Part shown: one piece after another, positions 38,128 through 47,100 of the stretch
How the letters are laid out: each line of letters begins with the position of its first letter
How positions within the stretch are numbered: the first letter of the stretch is position 1
NCBI RefSeq assembly: GCF_000949635.1
Contig: NZ_BAFN01000001.1
Location: forward strand, 310,001 to 374,000
From: Candidatus Brocadia sinica JPN1
GTDB lineage: Bacteria > Planctomycetota > Brocadiia > Brocadiales > Brocadiaceae
DNA length: 64,000 nt
Direction of reading: 5' to 3'
Program-made: the position numbers and the translations under genes
Notes under the pieces: generated by a model
Seen by the model: only the letters and a program-made list of their open reading frames with translations
The model's database searches: none
Told to the model about the DNA's origin: nothing

Positions 38128-38245
38128 AATCCATCATTATTAATAAGCGTTCCCCTCTGGTGGGCTTACAGTTGGACAAATTTTGGCTGGGGAAATCAAC
38201 CATTATCAGATTAACAATCCTTTGAATTACTTGATATGGTTGGAT

Positions 38246-38271
38246 GTTTCGGTGAGTCCTCTCACCGAAAC
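38246..38271. terminator. Hairpin between convergent genes
   Basis: GTTTCGGTGAG and CTCACCGAAAC form an 11-bp stem with loop TCCT. It lies in the 320-bp gap between the small gene and the convergent gnd. No T tract follows, so it may only be part of a repeat (a further CGGCGTG palindrome at 38318-38342 is adjacent). Confidence 0.45.
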
Positions 38272-38447
38272 AAGAATTAATCCTCAGCGCCGAAACGAAC
38301 CGAAAGTCATCGATAGTGGGCTTCGGCGTGAGGACACGCCGAAACATCAGAATAATAGTGGCCACTCACTTTTCATTTTGTCCAGCAAAATTGTCCAACA
38401 GTAACCTGGTAGAAGGATATAAGGGGGGATAATTGTTACCTCACAAT

Positions 38448-39866
38448 TTATTTCACCTTCCAATTCGCGTGGAATACACCGGGCTGGTCAATCCTTTCAA
38501 AGGTGTGTGCCCCGAAATAGTCACGTTGGGCCTGGATAAGATTGGCCGGAAGACGTTCCGAACGGTATGCGTCAAAGTAGGCAAGCGAGGCGCTCATGGC
38601 AGGCACCGGGATTCCCAACTCAATAGCAGTTTTAACAGCAAAACGCCAGGCATCTTGCCGACTCTGGATAGCCTGTTTGAATTCATCATCCATCAGCAAA
38701 TTTGGCAAGGTCGGATTGCGACGGTAGGCATGCATAATATCATCCAATAACCTGGCACGGATAATGCATCCGGCACGCCAAATACGGGCAATTTCAGGCA
38801 AATTCAGGCCATAGCCATACTCTGACGAGGCTTTTTTGAGCAGGGCCATACCCTGCGCATAGGAGCAGATTTTTGATGCATACAGTGCAGCCCTTACCGC
38901 ATCGATGATTTTTTGCCGGTCACCGCTATAAGTATTCTTCGGACCAAAGAGTATTTTAGAGGCTGTCACTCGTTCTTCTTTCATTGAGGAAAGAATGCGT
39001 CCGTCTACCGCAGCTGTGATGGTGGGAATAGCAGCGCCAATATCGAGGGCGTTTTGACTTGTCCACTTGCCGGTGCCCTTCTGCCCGGCTTTATCCAGGA
39101 CCAAATCAACCAGTGGTTTTCCGGTTTTATCATCCATTTTGCAAAAAATGTCGGCGGTAATTTCAATAAGAAAAGAGGAAAGTTCTCCTGCGTTCCAGTC
39201 ACTAAAAATCTGGTGAAATTCCTTTGGTGAAGGATCAATGGCAGCTTTGAGCACTGCATAACTCTCGGAGATGAGCTGCATATCGCCGTACTCAATCCCA
39301 TTATGTACCATCTTAACGTAATGACCAGCACCACCAGGACCAATGAATGTCACGCATGGTGCACCGTCTGACGGTGCTTTTGCAGCAATGGCCGTTACCA
39401 GCGGTTCGATAATGGTATATGCCTCTTTGGTGCCGCCCGGCATCAGGCTGGGACCATAACGGGCGCCTTCCTCCCCCCCGGAAACGCCCATGCCGATAAA
39501 GCGCAGATTTATTGATTCCAACTCTCTTGCCCGCCGCTCGGTGTCGGGAAAAAAGGAGTTGCCACCATCAATGATGATATCGCCCGCATCCAACAACGGT
39601 TTTAGCTGGTTGATAACGTCATCCACCGGCCCACCGGCCTTGACCATAATCTGAACGGTACGTGGACGCTCCAGGCTATCGACGAACTCTTCCTTCGTGT
39701 AAGTAGCGGTGATACTCTTGCCTCTTGCCTCACCCGCCATAAATTCATCGGTTTTTTCTGCTGTACGATTAAAAACCGAGACACGAAAACCATGGTCTGC
39801 GGCGTTCAAGACCAGGTTTTGCCCCATAACGGCCAGTCCAATGAGTCCAAATTGGTTTTTTGACAT
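38448..39866 (-). CDS. gnd: 6-phosphogluconate dehydrogenase (decarboxylating)
   Basis: 472 residues, usual length. N-terminal Rossmann motif GLIGLAVMGQNLVLNAADHG; substrate loop GVSGGEEGARYGPSLMPGG; catalytic MVHNGIEYGDMQLI; C-terminal helical domain with AYFDAYRSERLPANLIQAQR and RDYFGAHTFERID. It oxidises 6-phosphogluconate to ribulose-5-phosphate with NADP+, the third step of the oxidative pentose phosphate pathway. It is transcribed leftwards; its 5' region (39867-40118) contains only GGGGGAT-type palindromic repeats. Confidence 0.96.
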   Translation of the reverse strand: MSKNQFGLIGLAVMGQNLVLNAADHGFRVSVFNRTAEKTDEFMAGEARGKSITATYTKEEFVDSLERPRTVQIMVKAGGPVDDVINQLKPLLDAGDIIIDGGNSFFPDTERRARELESINLRFIGMGVSGGEEGARYGPSLMPGGTKEAYTIIEPLVTAIAAKAPSDGAPCVTFIGPGGAGHYVKMVHNGIEYGDMQLISESYAVLKAAIDPSPKEFHQIFSDWNAGELSSFLIEITADIFCKMDDKTGKPLVDLVLDKAGQKGTGKWTSQNALDIGAAIPTITAAVDGRILSSMKEERVTASKILFGPKNTYSGDRQKIIDAVRAALYASKICSYAQGMALLKKASSEYGYGLNLPEIARIWRAGCIIRARLLDDIMHAYRRNPTLPNLLMDDEFKQAIQSRQDAWRFAVKTAIELGIPVPAMSASLAYFDAYRSERLPANLIQAQRDYFGAHTFERIDQPGVFHANWKVK

Positions 39867-40118
39867 GACAGTCCCCTTTCTGCATTAAGCGATTAAAACG
39901 TTCCAGGTCTTCGACTACTGAAAATATCTATTTCCGCAGTGGCAGTCCACCCCCTCCACCCCCGCCAGCGGGGGACAGTTGTTTGTCCCCCTCACTGAGG
40001 GGGATTAAGGGGAAGGAAATTTTCGTTTGAAATTCCATTAGCGGTTCTATGATAGAGGATTACAATATATCATTATTATCATAAATCTCCTAAAAGTTAT
40101 AAGCAAATTCATTTAAAC

Positions 40119-40545
40119 ATAAGGACGCTCTTTATTGCAATAACCAGTTTTGCGCTTTTAGCAAATTTTTATGTACCGTTGGCCCATAGTAAAGATGTGG
40201 AGAAAGAATCAAACATTGGTGAACGTTTCCACCACGATACTTCTTTGACATGGCTTAGCGTCATAAGAGATTTGTTTCGTGGTAGGTCAAAGAAGCCTCC
40301 GCAATATAAGAACTATCCTGATTCAAAGATAATAAAATTACCGAATCCGGTATATCAGGGAATATCCCTTGAGGAAGCCATTGTAAAGTGACGTTCGGTC
40401 CGCAATTATTCCGGCAAGCCACTTGCTTTGTCTCAGTTATCCAAGTTGCTATTTTCAGCACAGGGAATAACGGGCAAATTATATAACCAACCCCTCCGCA
40501 CAACTCCCTCAGCAGGCGCCCTTTATCTCTTTGAGATTTGGCACG
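40119..40545 (+). pseudogene. Broken SagB-type nitroreductase gene
   Basis: Reading from 40119, RTLFIAITSFALLANFYVPL looks like a signal peptide, followed by KNYPDSKIIKLPNPVYQGIS and LEEAIVK. TGA at 40389-40391 interrupts what continues in the same frame as RSVRNYSGKPLALSQLSKLL and FSAQGITG, the FMN-binding start of SagB/nitroreductase proteins. A CGA to TGA change fits. No ATG precedes the signal sequence, and the family homology ends near 40540. The catalytic remainder is gone. Confidence 0.7.
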
Positions 40546-40814
40546 AAAATACCCCACACCCAGACCTTCTCCCACAAGGGGTGAGGGAACTTTCCCTTCC
40601 TTGATGGGAGGAATTAAGGGAGGGTGATATATTTTCATGCTCTTTTGTGAGTTATTATGGCTGGTGAATGTCCGCTCTGCAAAAACCACTTCCTGCGTTA
40701 GTTTTTATGAACCACAAAGGTACGAGGTACACAAAGTAGTCTCAATTTTTTCTTCGTACGCTTTGTGCCTTTGTGGTTTCAATCCATTTTGATTGCTATG
40801 CAGCCGTGCATGGA

Positions 40815-41036
40815 ATGAAGCGAGAAGATATAAATTATATAATCAGTATCTTGCTCATATTCTCCATTTCCATCACAGGAATTGCGGGTTATGTGCAGTC
40901 ACGACTTGAACTCCGTCGGTTTGTCCCACACCGCTATTTTGCATATGTCACGTTAATCCTTGCAGCCCTGCACGTCTTCCTGAACTGGGGTAAAGTATGG
41001 CGCTACCTGCGCCAAAGATTGAAAAGGAAGAAATGA
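40815..41036 (+). CDS. Small membrane protein (DUF4405-like)
   Basis: From ATG at 40815, 73 residues: two hydrophobic helices (IISILLIFSISITGIAGYVQ; FAYVTLILAALHVFLNWGKV) with histidines HRYF and ALHVFLNW positioned like the haem-binding helices of DUF4405/cytochrome b-like proteins, and a basic end RQRLKRKK. Such proteins often accompany SagB-type nitroreductases, matching the broken gene upstream. Confidence 0.6.
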   Translation: MKREDINYIISILLIFSISITGIAGYVQSRLELRRFVPHRYFAYVTLILAALHVFLNWGKVWRYLRQRLKRKK

Positions 41037-41116
41037 TTCAAACATTAATTCAAGAGATTACCGAAAAAGTCGATGACATGGGACTGAAATCCACGGAACC
41101 GGCCATTAGGCGCTAA
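41033..41116 (+). CDS. Short reading frame coupled to the membrane protein, possibly truncated
   Basis: ATGA overlap with the preceding stop and AAAAGGAAGAA upstream support translation. The 27-residue product starts MIQTLIQEITEKVDDMGLKS and stops 30 bp before the first CRISPR repeat. It may be the remains of the next gene of the operon, cut off when the array or flanking DNA arrived. Confidence 0.35.
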   Translation: MIQTLIQEITEKVDDMGLKSTEPAIRR

Positions 41117-41146
41117 ACACCTAATATACCGATGAGGCATTATCAA

Positions 41147-44100
41147 GTTTCAATTCCTTATAGGTTCAATGAAAGGCGACGCTCGTGGAAGCCTTACCGG
41201 TGCCTGACTTGTTTCAATTCCTTATAGGTTCAATGAAAGGAGTTGTAAAGCTCTACTACTCTTAAACAGTCAGCAGGCGTTTCAATTCCTTATAGGTTCA
41301 ATGAAAGTCTGTCACAAAATCCCAGCAAACCCGCATAAACACGTTTCAATTCCTTATAGGTTCAATGAAAGGAAGGTATTGGGGAATGCAGGGCGGAAGA
41401 TGTGGGGTTTCAATTCCTTATAGGTTCAATGAAAGTACATGTCATTGAGAGATAACTATTTAAAATTGTGTTTCAATTCCTTATAGGTTCAATGAAAGTA
41501 CATGTCATTGAGAGATAACTATTTAAAATTGTGTTTCAATTCCTTATAGGTTCAATGAAAGGCAACTTGGACATATTTCTCTTTCCGCAAATTCCCGTTT
41601 CAATTCCTTATAGGTTCAATGAAAGGTTGGGGTGTGACTGGATTCAGTGTCACCCTGCGTTGTTTCAATTCCTTATAGGTTCAATGAAAGGCGTCGCCGT
41701 CCAGATACATCCGCGTGCTACTGGAGTTTCAATTCCTTATAGGTTCAATGAAAGACTTTACGGAACTGAAGCAGAGTTCCGCGAAAGTCGTTTCAATTCC
41801 TTATAGGTTCAATGAAAGTCAGCATGGGCGTGTGATCCGTGTGGCGAAAACCATGTTTCAATTCCTTATAGGTTCAATGAAAGTACAAACACAGTTAATG
41901 TAGTCCGTGCAATTGGGTATGTTTCAATTCCTTATAGGTTCAATGAAAGAAAGCTCTTGCAAAACATACGCAGGATTTGAGAGACAGTTTCAATTCCTTA
42001 TAGGTTCAATGAAAGAACTCGTTTTCATCTACCCCGAAATCTACGATTTCGTTTCAATTCCTTATAGGTTCAATGAAAGGAAACGTTAGTCGGAGACGTC
42101 CGACTCGCTCCGCCGTTTCAATTCCTTATAGGTTCAATGAAAGCACTAAATTTATACCCTCGCTTTTCGTTTCTTCGGAGTTTCAATTCCTTATAGGTTC
42201 AATGAAAGTGTTTATGAGTCTAAAAAAAATAGTCAGCCGTGGTCGTTTCAATTCCTTATAGGTTCAATGAAAGATGAAGGGTGTCTGGTGTAGCACTTGA
42301 GATATCCTGTTTCAATTCCTTATAGGTTCAATGAAAGCGTTGCCGTGCCGTAGCTTGCTGCAGTGGTCGTACGTTTCAATTCCTTATAGGTTCAATGAAA
42401 GGTTGAAAAAAAGTATGGAAGAGTTTGGCGATCTCTCGTTTCAATTCCTTATAGGTTCAATGAAAGCGGTAATGTGGTCAACATCCATTGATGCTGGTCT
42501 ATGTTTCAATTCCTTATAGGTTCAATGAAAGAGATGCATACGTTCGAAATGAGAGATTGCTACATTGGTTTCAATTCCTTATAGGTTCAATGAAAGGCTT
42601 GGAGCATTGCTTGGAGCATAAGCAGTCTCTTGTTTCAATTCCTTATAGGTTCAATGAAAGGCCTCACACCTGATGCAGCATAGGCAGCCCTCTGGGGTTT
42701 CAATTCCTTATAGGTTCAATGAAAGGGCGTGTGCCATTGCCCGGGCACGCATTTCTACCGGTTTCAATTCCTTATAGGTTCAATGAAAGCCTAACGCAAC
42801 TGTTAGCTTTTTTGCAGTCCTAGATTGTTTCAATTCCTTATAGGTTCAATGAAAGGAGATAATACCCAAAGCGATTTTGGGTGAAACTCGTTTCAATTCC
42901 TTATAGGTTCAATGAAAGGAAAAGGTCATTGTATCAGTTGTTTCATATGTTGTTGTTTCAATTCCTTATAGGTTCAATGAAAGGAAAGACCTTGTAATAT
43001 TCATTCCCTGAATCATTAGTTTCAATTCCTTATAGGTTCAATGAAAGCCACGCCAAACTTACCCAGGATTCTGTTGATGTTGTGTTTCAATTCCTTATAG
43101 GTTCAATGAAAGGGCAGACATCAAGGCAGGCGGCGCAGCGCGTGACAGTTTCAATTCCTTATAGGTTCAATGAAAGATTCTGCATTTGCTGCTTCGCCAA
43201 CGCCTCATTGTGGTTTCAATTCCTTATAGGTTCAATGAAAGCGTCAAACCTGAGTTTGTTGATTCCGCTTGATGAATGTTTCAATTCCTTATAGGTTCAA
43301 TGAAAGTCATTGAATTGATATACCTTTTGTTCGCTTTCCCCAGTTTCAATTCCTTATAGGTTCAATGAAAGAAGACAAAGTACAAGGGTAATCGCATTGA
43401 ACTCTAGTTTCAATTCCTTATAGGTTCAATGAAAGGGCAAATCCGTATTTTCATTACTACCCTTGAACTGCGTTTCAATTCCTTATAGGTTCAATGAAAG
43501 GATTGTAGGAGCAATTTTTTGCTTGGAGTGCTTCTGTTTCAATTCCTTATAGGTTCAATGAAAGACCTTACGCGACCAATCTTTATACTTAAAATCTTGT
43601 TTCAATTCCTTATAGGTTCAATGAAAGATCAATGCCTATATTGAGCTTGCACAGAAGGGATTCGTTTCAATTCCTTATAGGTTCAATGAAAGCAGAGAGT
43701 TGGCTGAAATTTTCAAACTGCAAGGTCGTTTCAATTCCTTATAGGTTCAATGAAAGTCGGCAATATCAGCAGCCGAAAGGGTAACTTCACCGTTTCAATT
43801 CCTTATAGGTTCAATGAAAGCCGGACCTGGAGCGATATTATAATACGAAAAACCGTTTCAATTCCTTATAGGTTCAATGAAAGGGAACGGTTTTGCCGGG
43901 CTCTCTTTCTGCTTATCTTGGTTTCAATTCCTTATAGGTTCAATGAAAGCGCTTAAAAGTACATACTTTACAAAGACTGGTTTTAGTTTCAATTCCTTAT
44001 AGGTTCAATGAAAGGCGCTATGTTATAAATGCTTCATCAAGGTCACCAACTCGTTTCAATTCCTTATAGGTTCAATGAAAGTTGGTAAGCATTCATCGAT

Positions 44101-47100
44101 AAGCTGTAGTTTGTTTGTTTCAATTCCTTATAGGTTCAATGAAAGCTCCCACACAGAAACCGACTACGAGTCGGGAAAAGGGTTTCAATTCCTTATAGGT
44201 TCAATGAAAGGAATTATTCCATCACAATGACGGCATCTATGTCTTTGTTTCAATTCCTTATAGGTTCAATGAAAGAATATTATTGTCGGGTTTTTAAGCT
44301 GTTTTATAACCGTTTCAATTCCTTATAGGTTCAATGAAAGTTTTGTGTCTGCATATGCTGCAAAAAATGCTGTGTGTTTCAATTCCTTATAGGTTCAATG
44401 AAAGAAATAAAATAAGCCCAAGTGGTGTTCGCAGCTCCTAGTTTCAATTCCTTATAGGTTCAATGAAAGGCCGAGGTATTACATGGGCAAGGCTGTACTC
44501 AACCGTTTCAATTCCTTATAGGTTCAATGAAAGTTTTTCATTAAGTGGGAAAAATTTGACGGAGAAGATGTTTCAATTCCTTATAGGTTCAATGAAAGCG
44601 GGGATGTCTTCGCCTACCTTTTCGATGATCTTCGTTTCAATTCCTTATAGGTTCAATGAAAGGGGTTATCATACGATACAGTCTGTCATACATCTTCGGT
44701 TTCAATTCCTTATAGGTTCAATGAAAGGAGAATCAGACAGGAATGCGTTTATAACCTCTTTCAGTTTCAATTCCTTATAGGTTCAATGAAAGCATGTGAG
44801 ATGACACGCGTGTAGTTAGACTGATGTGTTTCAATTCCTTATAGGTTCAATGAAAGAGGTTATAGGCGAGAATCCCGCGAAGTCGATGTCTCGTTTCAAT
44901 TCCTTATAGGTTCAATGAAAGTTATTTTCATTTCTTCTACTCCTTTCATTGAACCTAGTTTCAATTCCTTATAGGTTCAATGAAAGATCGATGAATATAA
45001 TGAGCGCTTCGCGGTGCTCCTGTTTCAATTCCTTATAGGTTCAATGAAAGACTGCAAGGTAAATCATTAATCATACCTTGCAATTCGTTTCAATTCCTTA
45101 TAGGTTCAATGAAAGGATATAAGTATTTAAACCTGCTGACACGGGTGACAGTTTCAATTCCTTATAGGTTCAATGAAAGCAACTTTCGTTACCCGTTCCT
45201 CATGCGCCTGGTTCTGTTTCAATTCCTTATAGGTTCAATGAAAGGCTATACTCCCCATTAGGGTTGTCTCTTATGATTTTAGTTTCAATTCCTTATAGGT
45301 TCAATGAAAGATTTTTCACTATCAAATCTCTCAACAACCATCAAACGTTTCAATTCCTTATAGGTTCAATGAAAGATGGTTGCTTTTCAGCAACAATCAA
45401 TTCATCCCTAAGTTTCAATTCCTTATAGGTTCAATGAAAGAAGAATGACTCATCGCAGTGCACCAAGAGGCACCGTTTCAATTCCTTATAGGTTCAATGA
45501 AAGTGGATGATCAGGAAATAGAATTTCCTGATCTACTCGTTTCAATTCCTTATAGGTTCAATGAAAGTTATTGTGTTACTACTAATCAATAATTTCCCAC
45601 CCGTTTCAATTCCTTATAGGTTCAATGAAAGGCCATCGCTGTCGCAGACAAAGAAACTGAATACGGTTTCAATTCCTTATAGGTTCAATGAAAGTAAAAA
45701 CGGAAGGTTTTTAGTAAAAAGGGAGAAATGGTTTCAATTCCTTATAGGTTCAATGAAAGTGAAAGAAAATAAATGAAAGGGGGTAGGAAAATGAGTTTCA
45801 ATTCCTTATAGGTTCAATGAAAGGTGATTTTCTCCGCAGGGGTCACACGCCCATGCTGGTTTCAATTCCTTATAGGTTCAATGAAAGGCGACAGCGATGG
45901 CAGACATAATTAATTTTTCCAGTTTCAATTCCTTATAGGTTCAATGAAAGATGTTTGATTTCCACTTCTGTAGTATCTTGCACTGGTTTCAATTCCTTAT
46001 AGGTTCAATGAAAGTCTTTTGGGTTGGCTATTTCTAAAAAATACACCAGTTTCAATTCCTTATAGGTTCAATGAAAGTCAACCTCACCCCCGCAGTCCTC
46101 ACCTATGTAGGTAGTTTCAATTCCTTATAGGTTCAATGAAAGAAGAAAAGAGCGCCTATCACCGCGCCAGGTTACCGGTTTCAATTCCTTATAGGTTCAA
46201 TGAAAGGCATCCTCGATACAATCCTTGCGAGAGATATGTAATGGTTTCAATTCCTTATAGGTTCAATGAAAGGTTAGCACAACACAACTAACCCCTAACA
46301 TCAATCAGTTTCAATTCCTTATAGGTTCAATGAAAGCGCGCAAAGATCAAGCCTTTGCGGTACTCCGCGCCAAGTTTCAATTCCTTATAGGTTCAATGAA
46401 AGCACTTTACGGAACCGAAGCAGAGTTCCGCGAAAGTTGTTTCAATTCCTTATAGGTTCAATGAAAGAAAGTCATTAGGCGCGTCCGAATCGTGTGTGTT
46501 GAGTTTCAATTCCTTATAGGTTCAATGAAAGGAAATGTGTAATTGTGTTATATAGCATACTAAATAGTTTCAATTCCTTATAGGTTCAATGAAAGCAAGA
46601 CAGGGCGCGGATTGCTCTTTTTAATATCAACGTTTCAATTCCTTATAGGTTCAATGAAAGATAAAAGCCGCATTAAAGTGCTAAATCATAAGACACGTTT
46701 CAATTCCTTATAGGTTCAATGAAAGATATAAACTAATGTGTAAAACGATATACTTTGTAAGGTTTCAATTCCTTATAGGTTCAATGAAAGGATTGTTTGT
46801 TAACAATACCGTCCGCGCTCGAAGCGGTTTCAATTCCTTATAGGTTCAATGAAAGTAACGACCGGGGCTTCTTGCTTTAAGGATTTTCTTCGTTTCAATT
46901 CCTTATAGGTTCAATGAAAGCCCGAATGATGAAGACGCACCAAAGGACGTGGAAATTGTTTCAATTCCTTATAGGTTCAATGAAAGGCCTTCTTTGGTCA
47001 CAACTACTCGTTCTACATCCACGTTTCAATTCCTTATAGGTTCAATGAAAGATCAAACCATCACCGCGCATATCCCGGACACGTCCGTTTCAATTCCTTA

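Noticed and set aside
41436-41532. Identical spacers 5 and 6 as evidence of repeated acquisition
   Set aside because: Adjacent identity at the old end is better explained by duplication of one repeat-spacer unit.
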